Positions 7,735 through 15,505 of a stretch of DNA of 64,000 bases are shown piece by piece. A model generated the notes under the pieces. The model was given only the letters and a program-made list of their open reading frames with translations. It made no database searches and was not told the DNA's origin. Made by a program: the position numbers and the translations under genes. This DNA is from JBKEDC01 sp047975205 (GTDB lineage: Bacteria; Bacteroidota; Bacteroidia; Bacteroidales; Prolixibacteraceae). Location: assembly GCA_047975205.1 (NCBI GenBank), contig JBKEDC010000005.1:1-64000 (forward strand), given 5' to 3'. How positions within the stretch are numbered: the stretch's first letter is position 1; each line of letters starts with the position of its first letter.

Positions 7735-9051
7735 ATGGAAACTCAAGCATTTCAAAAAGTATATACAAAGATTACGAACCTGACCAAAGCTACTATTACG
7801 CTTAAGGCTACTGATGTGGGCTACGATGAAATGGCTATGGTGCACGGACGTATGGCTCAGGTGGTGAAAATTATGGGAGATGAGGTCGTGCTTCAAGTGT
7901 TTGCCGGCACCGAAGGTATTCCGACAGATGCCGAGATCGTGTTCTTGGGAAGACCACCTCAGTTGAATGTGAGTGATCAATTGGCCGGACGATTTTTCAA
8001 TGCTTTCGGTGAACCTATAGACGGAGGACCCCAAGTAGCAGGTAGAACTGTGGAAACCGGGGGGCCATCGGTGAATCCGGTACGTCGGAAACAACCATCG
8101 CAGCTTATTGCAACGGGCATTGCCGGTATTGATTTGAATAATTCATTGGTTACCGGACAGAAGATTCCGTTCTTTGCAGATCCCGACCAACCTTATAACC
8201 AAGTGATGGCTAATGTGGCACTTCGAGCAAAAGCAGATAAAATTATCCTTGGAGGTATGGGCTTGTCGAATGATGATTATTTATATTTTAAACAAGTGTT
8301 CGATAATGCCGGAGCATTAGATCGTATCGTGAGCTTTGTAAATACAACAGAAGATGCTCCCGTAGAACGATTGCTTATTCCGGATATGGCTTTAACAGCT
8401 GCCGAATATTTTGCAGAAGAGAAGCAAGAGAAAGTTTTGGTGCTCCTTACAGATATGACTTTGTATGCCGATGCACTATCTATTGTATCGAATCGTATGG
8501 ATCAGATACCTTCGAAAGACAGCATGCCCGGCTCTTTGTATTCGGATTTGGCACGCTTATATGAAAAGGCAGTAGAGTTTCCTCATGGAGGTTCTATTAC
8601 GATTATTGCAGTAACTACACTCAATGGCGGTGATATTACTCATGCTATTCCGGATAACACCGGATATATTACGGAAGGACAGCTATTCTTACGTATGGAC
8701 TCGGATGTGGGTAAAGTTATTGTTGATCCGTTCCGTTCGTTATCACGCTTGAAGCAATTGGTAATTGGTAAACAGACGCGTGAAGATCATCCGCAAGTGA
8801 TGAATGCTGCTATTCGTTTGTATGCAGATGCAGCCAATGCTAAAACGAAACAAGATAATGGTTTCGACCTCACAGATTATGACGAGCGTACGCTCCGGTT
8901 TGCCAAAAGGTATTCTGAAGATATATTAGCAATTGACATCAACATAGATACAGAGAAAATGTTGGATACTACTTGGGGATTGTTTAAAGATCATTTTAAG
9001 CAAGAAGAAGTGCAGATCCGTCAAGAATTTGTAGATAAATATTGGATATAG
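7735..9051 (+). CDS. atpB: V-type ATPase subunit B
   Basis: Non-catalytic regulatory subunit of the A3B3 head, 438 residues. The fold motifs are kept (GRFFNAFGEPIDGG near 90 and TNEGT-like AGTEGIP) but no GxxxxGKT P-loop is present, as expected for B. It contains PSKDSMPGSLYSDLARLYE, a conserved B-subunit stretch near the nucleotide interface. It lies 17 bases after atpA and 7 bases before atpD, within the same transcription unit. Confidence 0.97.
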   Translation: METQAFQKVYTKITNLTKATITLKATDVGYDEMAMVHGRMAQVVKIMGDEVVLQVFAGTEGIPTDAEIVFLGRPPQLNVSDQLAGRFFNAFGEPIDGGPQVAGRTVETGGPSVNPVRRKQPSQLIATGIAGIDLNNSLVTGQKIPFFADPDQPYNQVMANVALRAKADKIILGGMGLSNDDYLYFKQVFDNAGALDRIVSFVNTTEDAPVERLLIPDMALTAAEYFAEEKQEKVLVLLTDMTLYADALSIVSNRMDQIPSKDSMPGSLYSDLARLYEKAVEFPHGGSITIIAVTTLNGGDITHAIPDNTGYITEGQLFLRMDSDVGKVIVDPFRSLSRLKQLVIGKQTREDHPQVMNAAIRLYADAANAKTKQDNGFDLTDYDERTLRFAKRYSEDILAIDINIDTEKMLDTTWGLFKDHFKQEEVQIRQEFVDKYWI

Positions 9052-9058
9052 GTAGATT

Positions 9059-9661
9059 ATGGCTATAAAATTTCAATATAATAAGACTTCTCAGCAACAG
9101 CTCGATAAACAACTTAAGGTTAGAGAGAAAGCTTTACCTACCTTAAAAAATAAGGAGGCAGCTTTACGCATTGAGGTGAAGAAGGCGAAACAGCAAGCTG
9201 AAGAACTTCAAAAGGAGCTTGAAATGCAAATGGCCGGCCTAGACAGTATGTCGAAATTATGGGGTGAATTTGATATGCGCATAATTACTGTTGAAGATGT
9301 GAGGTTAGCCCGAAAAAAGATTGCAGGTGTTAATACTCCTGTCTTGGAAGAGGTTGTATTCAGGAAAGAACCATTTGCATTATTTACAAAACCGGTGTGG
9401 TTTCTCGACGGATTGATGTTGGTTGAAAAATTGGCTAGGATAGGTATCGAACGCGAAGTATATGTTCGAAAGATGGAGCTGTTGGAGAATGCCCGCAAGA
9501 AATCGACACAAAAAGTAAACCTATATGAAAAGGTGCAAATACCGGGATACATTGATGCCATAAGGAAGATTAAACGATTTTTGGAGGATGAAGAGAATCT
9601 TTCGAAATCGGCTCAGAAGATTGTGAAAAGTAGAAAAGAAGCAATGGAGGGTGAAGAATGA
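9059..9661 (+). CDS. atpD: V-type ATPase subunit D
   Basis: Central rotor shaft subunit, 200 residues. It consists mainly of two long antiparallel helices at the N- and C-termini (residues 10-70 and 140-195), rich in Lys, Glu and Leu, as in other D subunits. The usual partner F is missing from this operon. The stop codon overlaps the start of the next gene (ATGA), so the two are translationally coupled. Confidence 0.93.
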   Translation: MAIKFQYNKTSQQQLDKQLKVREKALPTLKNKEAALRIEVKKAKQQAEELQKELEMQMAGLDSMSKLWGEFDMRIITVEDVRLARKKIAGVNTPVLEEVVFRKEPFALFTKPVWFLDGLMLVEKLARIGIEREVYVRKMELLENARKKSTQKVNLYEKVQIPGYIDAIRKIKRFLEDEENLSKSAQKIVKSRKEAMEGEE

Positions 9662-11484
9662 TAGAGGCAATGAAGAAGTATTCTTTTGTAGTATATCATA
9701 AAGAATACATTAGTTTTTTAGAACAGTTGCGAAGTATTGGCTTACTTCATGTGCAGACTAAAGCAGCAGAAGAGATTGGTGAGAATACTGCGTTAATTGC
9801 TGATTTGAATAAAGTTTCTACTTTGATTCAAGAAATGACGATTAGGAGCGTTGACCAAAAAAAAACGAAAGGAGCTCAGGTGCATCAAAGCCCGTCAGCA
9901 GTAATTGAGTATATAGAAGAAAGTCATGAAACTTTATCGTCCTTGCAACAAGAATTACTTCAACTACGTAAAGATGAAGATTTAATGACACCTTGGGGAG
10001 ACTATACTCCGGATACGCTGCAGAAACTTACAGAGGCAGGCTTTCAACTGTCTTTTTATATTGCAGATAAGGGGGCTTTTGATAAATCTCAGTTGGAGGA
10101 TACTCGCGTATTGGTTATTAACGAGGGCGAAAAGGAATATTATCTGTGTGTTGTGAATGATACTGATAAAGAACCTTTAGTTTTAAATAATGCTGATGAG
10201 ATTTGTTTGCAAATGCCTTTGAGTTCTTACGCTCTTCAGATACAGATGTGCGAGGATGCCATAACAGATATTGAGCAAGAACTGAATAGTATTGCAGCAG
10301 ACGCTTTAGGTATTCTAGAAAATGAGTATCATCGAATTCAATCGGGTATTAATTTTGAGATAGCTTGTAAAAGCGGAGATAAATATGCTGATGATTCTGT
10401 GGTGTGCATTAGTGGATGGGTTCCTAAAAATGATTCGACAGTTTTTGAACAAAAGTTGGAGGCGAATCATGTGCTTTATATAGAGGAAGCCATGGCTATG
10501 GAAGATGAGCGTCCGATTAAGCTGAAGAATAATTGGTTTAATCGTTTGTTTGAGCCTATCGGTGATTTATATACTTTACCTACTCATAACGAATTTGATT
10601 TGACACCATTTTTTGCTCCATTCTATATGTTGTTTTTTGGATTTTGCTTGGGCGATGCGGGCTATGGTTTATTGATTATGTTGGCATCATTGTTGGCAAT
10701 GAAGAAAGTTAAAGATAAAATAAAGCCTTTAGCATGGTTAGGATTCTTTTTGGGTTTATCAACAACAATCATGGGAGTTGTTACCGGCACGTTCTTTGGC
10801 ATGATGTTTGGCTTGGATACTAACGGTAATCCGCTGTATGCTGCTGAGTGGTTAAGGGGCTATCAAGAGTGGGTGGTCGATCAAAATAACTTAATGCTAC
10901 TTGCTTTTGGATTGGGATTTATCCAAGTAGTGCTTGGAATGCTGCTGAAGGCGGCTCGCTTGATCACTTTTGCCGGATTTAAATATGCAGTGGCTCAAAT
11001 CGGATGGATTATAATTGTGGCCGGAGCGTTACCTATCTATATTCTGGGTATGCAAGGAATAGTTAATGAAGTACTTGCCAATAAGGTTGCTCTGGTCGCC
11101 TTGGTTGTAGGTGCAATCCCTGCTATTTTTTATAATACACCGAATGCTAATATTTTCTCAAATTTTGGTTCGGGACTATGGGATACGTATAACATGGCAT
11201 CGGGACTATTAGGAGATATATTATCGTATGTGCGCTTGTTTGCTTTGGGTCTGTCAAGTGCTATACTCGGGAATGTATTCAATACATTGGCTTTTGACTT
11301 GAGTCCGGATATTGTTATTATAGGTCCTTTGATAACCTTGTTAATTCTGCTTGTTGGTCATGCTTTAAACTTTGCCTTAGCGCTTTTGGGTTCTGCTGTG
11401 CATCCACTGCGACTAACATTTGTTGAGTTTTATAAAAATGCAGGCTTTGAAGGCGGGGGCAAAAGATATGCTCCTTTTAAATAA
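9658..11484 (+). CDS. atpI: V-type ATPase subunit I (a)
   Basis: Membrane stator that forms the ion half-channels next to the rotor ring, 608 residues. The cytoplasmic N-terminal arm covers about 1-310 with coiled-coil stretches. The C-terminal half (from FDLTPFFAPFYMLFFGFCLGDAGYG) has about seven to eight hydrophobic helices. LLGDILSYVRLFALGLS contains the expected conserved arginine that faces the rotor carboxylate. The start overlaps atpD by four bases. Confidence 0.95.
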   Translation: MIEAMKKYSFVVYHKEYISFLEQLRSIGLLHVQTKAAEEIGENTALIADLNKVSTLIQEMTIRSVDQKKTKGAQVHQSPSAVIEYIEESHETLSSLQQELLQLRKDEDLMTPWGDYTPDTLQKLTEAGFQLSFYIADKGAFDKSQLEDTRVLVINEGEKEYYLCVVNDTDKEPLVLNNADEICLQMPLSSYALQIQMCEDAITDIEQELNSIAADALGILENEYHRIQSGINFEIACKSGDKYADDSVVCISGWVPKNDSTVFEQKLEANHVLYIEEAMAMEDERPIKLKNNWFNRLFEPIGDLYTLPTHNEFDLTPFFAPFYMLFFGFCLGDAGYGLLIMLASLLAMKKVKDKIKPLAWLGFFLGLSTTIMGVVTGTFFGMMFGLDTNGNPLYAAEWLRGYQEWVVDQNNLMLLAFGLGFIQVVLGMLLKAARLITFAGFKYAVAQIGWIIIVAGALPIYILGMQGIVNEVLANKVALVALVVGAIPAIFYNTPNANIFSNFGSGLWDTYNMASGLLGDILSYVRLFALGLSSAILGNVFNTLAFDLSPDIVIIGPLITLLILLVGHALNFALALLGSAVHPLRLTFVEFYKNAGFEGGGKRYAPFK

Positions 11485-11522
11485 AAGATAGGAAATAATA
11501 AAATTAAATACAGAAGAAAATT

Positions 11523-11972
11523 ATGGAACCAATTGTTTTAGCTTACATCGGACTAGGATTGATGGTAGCGTTGTCAGGAATCGGAAGTGCTTTTGGAGTG
11601 TCAATTGCGGGTAGTGCGGCTATCGGAGCTACCAAAAAAGATCCGTCAGCATTCAGTAATTATATGGTATTATCAGCATTACCGAGTACTCAAGGTCTTT
11701 ACGGGTTTGTGGGCTTCTTTTTGATGCAAGGCTTGCTGACATCGGGTGAAGTGACACCTGCAGTCGGAGGGGCTGTGTTAGGAGCCGGATTAGCTATGGG
11801 TTTAGCCGGATTGTTTTCCGGTATTCAGCAAGGTAAAGTTTGTGCAAGTGGTATTGCTGCCATTGGATCAGGTCATAAGGTTTTTGCCAATACAATGATT
11901 CTGGCTGTATTCCCTGAATTATACGCCATCATAGGCTTATTAGCAGTCATCCTGATTAATGGGGCGATGTAG
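11523..11972 (+). CDS. atpK: V-type ATPase rotor subunit K (c)
   Basis: Proteolipid of the rotor ring. Its 149 residues form two fused hairpins, four membrane helices in all. The first hairpin carries LPSTQGLYG (Leu53, Thr56, Gln57). The second carries GIQQG (Gln102) and PELYAIIG (Glu132). These match the five residues that bind sodium in the Enterococcus hirae NtpK ring (Leu61, Thr64, Gln65, Gln110, Glu139), so I infer sodium coupling. Only one carboxylate per four helices is present, as in other V-type K subunits. It is the last gene of the operon and a strong terminator follows. Confidence 0.96.
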   Translation: MEPIVLAYIGLGLMVALSGIGSAFGVSIAGSAAIGATKKDPSAFSNYMVLSALPSTQGLYGFVGFFLMQGLLTSGEVTPAVGGAVLGAGLAMGLAGLFSGIQQGKVCASGIAAIGSGHKVFANTMILAVFPELYAIIGLLAVILINGAM

Positions 11973-11996
11973 TTGTGGTGGGATTATCCTTAGGAG

Positions 11997-12027
11997 AAGC
12001 TGTACTCATTAGAGTACAGCTTTTTTT
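11997..12027 (+). terminator. Terminator of the V-ATPase operon
   Basis: A perfect 11-base-pair stem AAGCTGTACTC/GAGTACAGCTT with a four-base loop is followed by seven T. It starts 24 bases after the atpK stop. Confidence 0.93.
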
Positions 12028-12335
12028 GTTGTGTAAATTAGCGTAATTTTTATAGTTAATGTATGTGAGAATTCATTTTATTATCAATTTGAAATAGAGC
12101 AAAAGTTGGTAGGATAAGATTTGTCATGCAAAAAATATTAGTGCTTCAATTGCTTTGATGGAACTAATGGTTATTATCCTGTGTTATGTTTGGTATTTCG
12201 TACAAATTTACATGTTTGTGGACAGCTTTACTATGAAAATTATTGTGAGCAATTGTTTATTTGTACTGTTCTATCTTTATCAAGTAATCGTTAAATATTT
12301 GTCTTCAGGATATTTGAAAGTTAAAGTAAAAATAT
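12028..12335. other. Intergenic region before the GH115 gene
   Basis: About 300 AT-rich bases. An open frame of 62 codons overlaps the start of the next gene but has no recognisable product or ribosome site. The region must contain the promoter of the GH115/rhaM pair. I see no clear TAnnTTTG box. Confidence 0.4.
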
Positions 12336-14705
12336 ATGATTAAAATTACATCTGTACTATGTACAATACTGTTATTGGTTTCTGTTTCAGCTTGCTCTGT
12401 ATCTAATACAGATTTTAAATTTGAGAAAGGCAAACCATTAACTATTGCTATTAATAGTTCCGAAGAATCTGTTACACGTGTTGCAACAGAAATGTTTATC
12501 AATGATTACCAAATGGTGTTTAACGTTATCCCAACAATCACAGATAGTCAAAAGGCTGATATTCTTATAGGAACCATAGGTATCGCAAAATGGGTGAATA
12601 AATACGTTAGCTCGGCAGACGTTATTGAACTTCAAAAGCACGAAGAAGCATTTTTACTAACTGTATCAAAAGGCAAAATAGTAGTTGTAGGTAGCGATAA
12701 ACGTGGAAGTGCCTATGGAATCCTTGAGCTATCAAGGAAGATTGGAGTTTCTCCATGGATTTGGTGGGCGGATGCTACACCACAGAAGAAAGATTCACTT
12801 TTGCTAGATAAGAGCTTCAGAGTTATGCAATATCCAAGTGTGGCAAGGAGAGGAATATTCATAAACGACGAAGATTGGGGATTGATGCCTTGGAGCAGTG
12901 AAAACTATGAACCATCGAAAGTTAAAGGTGAGATTGGGGCAGCAACCAGTGCACGTATTTTTGAGCTTTTACTCCGCCTTCGCGCAAACACATATTGGCC
13001 TGCAATGCATAAATGCTCAGCTGCATTTTATGAAACTCCGGGCAATAAAGAAATGGCTGATAAGTACGGAATATTTGTAGGAACATCGCATTGCGAACCT
13101 ATGATGAGAAATACCAATACAGAATGGGATAGAGAAAGATTAGGGAGATATAATTATATTACCAATAAAGATAATATACTGAATTTTTGGGAGGAGCGAG
13201 TGAAACAGTTGGTAGGTTCTGATAACATCTATACTCTGGGATTACGCGGTGAACATGATGGAAAAATGGAAGGAGCAAAAAATGATGAAGAGCGTATGGA
13301 CGTGTTAACCGATGTTCTCCAAGAGCAGAGAGCAATGCTAAGCAAATATATTAATCCGAACTTGGAAGAGGTGTCGCAAGTATTTATCCCATATAAAGAG
13401 GTGCTCGATGCTTATAGATTAGGGTTGGAAGTCCCCGAAGACGTAACGCTTATGTGGTGTGACGATAACTACGGTTATATTCGTCATTTTCCTACTGAGA
13501 AGGAAGCTGCTCGCAAGGGTGGGAATGGAATATATTATCATGTGTCATATTGGGGACGACCGCATGATTACCTATGGTTGGCTACAAATCATCCTGCGCA
13601 GATATACACACAGATGAAAATGCTATATAATAAAGGAGGACGTGACATGTGGATCCTTAATGTAGGAGATATTAAACCTGCAGAATATCTCACAGAATTT
13701 TTTATGGATATGGCTTGGAATATCAATTCAATCGAAAATAATAAAAAAGGACTAAATAAATATATGTATGATTGGATGGCTCGTGAATTTGGTGATGAGA
13801 ATGCCGAAGAACTAGTCGATATCATGGATGAATATTATCGTTTGGCATATATTCGTAAACCCGAATATATGGGTAATACTCGAACTGAAGAAAGAAGTAA
13901 ACCACATTGGAACATTGTTTCAGATTTACCTTGGAGTGAGAAATGTATTAGACAAAGAATTGTCGACTACAAAGCAATTTCTGATAAAGTAATCAAAATG
14001 TCAGTTAACATTCCGCAGAGAAAACAATCGGAATGGTTCGAGCTTGTTGAATATCCTGTCCGGGCTGCTGCAGAAATGAACTTTAAACACTTATATGGAC
14101 AATTAGCTCGCCATGGATTGGCAAACTGGCAGCAAAGTGATGATGCGTATGATAAAATTACAGATCTTACCGACAAATACAACTCGCTTGAAAATGGGAA
14201 GTGGGACAAAATAATGGATATGCAGCCTCGAAAGCTTCCAGTATTTAAAAGGATAGAGCATACGAAGCTAAAAGAACCTCTTGTACAAGGCGAAGAACCA
14301 TTGTGTTTGTTTAATGGCAACGACTATAATAGTTTTGAAGGCAAAGAGCCAATTCAGCATGGATTGGGTTATCAAGGAGGAGCTGTACTGCTTGAAAAAG
14401 GAAGTAGTGCTAGTTTTGACATAGGTGCTGTAAAAGGAAAAATAGAGGTAGAGGTAGCCTTAGCTCCCAATCATCCTGTTGATGGGAAGCAAATAAGATA
14501 TTCAATTTCTATAGATGATGACGAGCCACAAGAAATAGCGTATCAAACACAAGGCAGAAGTGAAGAGTGGAAAGAGAATGTACTTCGGAATCAAGCTATA
14601 CGTAAAACAGAGCATAATCTTAAACTAAAGGATAAACACAACATCACCATTAGAGCTCTAGATGATGGAGTCGTATTGGATCAAATAAAAGTTTTCAATA
14701 ATTAA
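12336..14705 (+). CDS. GH115 family alpha-glucuronidase lipoprotein
   Basis: GH115 enzymes remove (4-O-methyl-)glucuronic acid from xylan or related polysaccharides such as arabinogalactan. This one has 789 residues. A lipoprotein signal ends in VSAC (Cys20), placing it at the cell envelope. PSVARRGIFINDEDWGLMPW and LGLRGEHDGKMEG are family hallmarks, the latter in the catalytic domain. The C-terminal third is probably the carbohydrate-binding Gylcosyl_hydrolase_115-C-like beta domain. No SusC/SusD pair lies nearby, so it is not in a full polysaccharide utilisation locus. rhaM follows after 10 bases and is probably co-transcribed. Confidence 0.9.
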   Translation: MIKITSVLCTILLLVSVSACSVSNTDFKFEKGKPLTIAINSSEESVTRVATEMFINDYQMVFNVIPTITDSQKADILIGTIGIAKWVNKYVSSADVIELQKHEEAFLLTVSKGKIVVVGSDKRGSAYGILELSRKIGVSPWIWWADATPQKKDSLLLDKSFRVMQYPSVARRGIFINDEDWGLMPWSSENYEPSKVKGEIGAATSARIFELLLRLRANTYWPAMHKCSAAFYETPGNKEMADKYGIFVGTSHCEPMMRNTNTEWDRERLGRYNYITNKDNILNFWEERVKQLVGSDNIYTLGLRGEHDGKMEGAKNDEERMDVLTDVLQEQRAMLSKYINPNLEEVSQVFIPYKEVLDAYRLGLEVPEDVTLMWCDDNYGYIRHFPTEKEAARKGGNGIYYHVSYWGRPHDYLWLATNHPAQIYTQMKMLYNKGGRDMWILNVGDIKPAEYLTEFFMDMAWNINSIENNKKGLNKYMYDWMAREFGDENAEELVDIMDEYYRLAYIRKPEYMGNTRTEERSKPHWNIVSDLPWSEKCIRQRIVDYKAISDKVIKMSVNIPQRKQSEWFELVEYPVRAAAEMNFKHLYGQLARHGLANWQQSDDAYDKITDLTDKYNSLENGKWDKIMDMQPRKLPVFKRIEHTKLKEPLVQGEEPLCLFNGNDYNSFEGKEPIQHGLGYQGGAVLLEKGSSASFDIGAVKGKIEVEVALAPNHPVDGKQIRYSISIDDDEPQEIAYQTQGRSEEWKENVLRNQAIRKTEHNLKLKDKHNITIRALDDGVVLDQIKVFNN

Positions 14706-14715
14706 ATTAAGTGGC

Positions 14716-15030
14716 ATGAAAAGACAAGCATTCAAAATGTATTTGAAACCGGGGTGCGAAGCTGAATATGAAAAAAGACATCGTGAGATTTGGCCGGAGT
14801 TAAGACAGTTGTTAAAGGATATAGGAATATATGACTACTCTATCTTTTGGGATAGGGAAACAAATCTACTGATTGGATGTCAAAAAGTTGATGGAAATGA
14901 ATCTTCGCAAGATTTAGGAAATAACCCTATTGTGCAAAAATGGTGGGAATACATGGCTGACATCATGGAAACAAATCAAGATTTTTCTCCAATATCCATA
15001 CCCTTGGACGAAGTCTTTTATATGGAATAG
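14716..15030 (+). CDS. rhaM: L-rhamnose mutarotase
   Basis: Interconverts the alpha and beta anomers of L-rhamnose so that rhamnose released from polysaccharide can enter catabolism. It has 104 residues, the usual length. The family features RQAFKMYLKPG, the RHREIWPEL stretch with the active-site His, and PIVQKWWEYMADIM are all present. It is coupled to the GH115 gene, which suggests a substrate in which rhamnose neighbours glucuronic acid (inference). No other rha catabolic gene is in the window. Confidence 0.93.
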   Translation: MKRQAFKMYLKPGCEAEYEKRHREIWPELRQLLKDIGIYDYSIFWDRETNLLIGCQKVDGNESSQDLGNNPIVQKWWEYMADIMETNQDFSPISIPLDEVFYME

Positions 15031-15050
15031 TCAAATATATCTGAAAAACA

Positions 15051-15083
15051 AAAAGCCTATCAAATTCAATTTGATAGGCTTTT
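15051..15083. terminator. Bidirectional terminator between rhaM and ferredoxin
   Basis: A perfect 15-base-pair stem (AAAAGCCTATCAAAT/ATTTGATAGGCTTTT) with a three-base loop. A and T tracts flank it on either side, so it can stop transcription of both convergent genes. Confidence 0.92.
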
Positions 15084-15105
15084 GATTCTATTAGCAAAAC
15101 TGAAG

Positions 15106-15273
15106 TTATTCCGCAGAAATACATTCGGTTGGACATACGTCAGCACAAGAACCGCAGTCGGTACAAAGATCTGCATCGATTACATAGATATCACCTTCTG
15201 AAATTGCTTCAACCGGGCACTCGTCAATACATGAACCGCAAGCAATGCAGTCATCAGAAATTACATAAGCCAT
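15106..15273 (-). CDS. 2[4Fe-4S] ferredoxin
   Basis: Small cytoplasmic electron carrier of 55 residues from the start MAYVISDDC. Two complete cluster motifs, CIACGSCIDEC-P and CTDCGSCADVC-P, give two [4Fe-4S] clusters as in clostridial-type ferredoxins. An upstream in-frame extension is possible but this start is 43 bases from a good promoter and gives the standard length. The gene is monocistronic, between a strong terminator and its own promoter. It suits an anaerobic metabolism. Confidence 0.95.
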   Translation of the reverse strand: MAYVISDDCIACGSCIDECPVEAISEGDIYVIDADLCTDCGSCADVCPTECISAE

Positions 15274-15315
15274 AATTACTTTCTTTTTTTGATTAATATT
15301 TTGAATTATCAACGG

Positions 15316-15345
15316 CAAATTTATGAAGTTTGTTTAGTGTGCAAA
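15316..15345 (-). promoter_or_regulatory. Promoter of the ferredoxin gene
   Basis: On the minus strand it reads TTTG, 18 bases, TAAATTTG, a match to the Bacteroidota sigma-ABfr consensus. The start codon lies about 43 bases downstream. Confidence 0.7.
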
Positions 15346-15505
15346 TAGTTGAACTATAATTTTTTATTAGTCCAAATAAACAAAGCTAATTTTACACTAT
15401 CGATATCATGAATTATATCAATCTATTTTTATATAAACTGTTGATTTAATGGTTGCTATGCTAATTCACCTGTGATAGTTATTCTTTATCTGGAATAAAT
15501 AATAA

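Noticed and set aside
12155..12343. 62-codon hydrophobic reading frame before the GH115 gene
   Set aside because: It overlaps the GH115 start, has no ribosome site, and looks like AT-rich chance coding (many Tyr, Phe, Ile).
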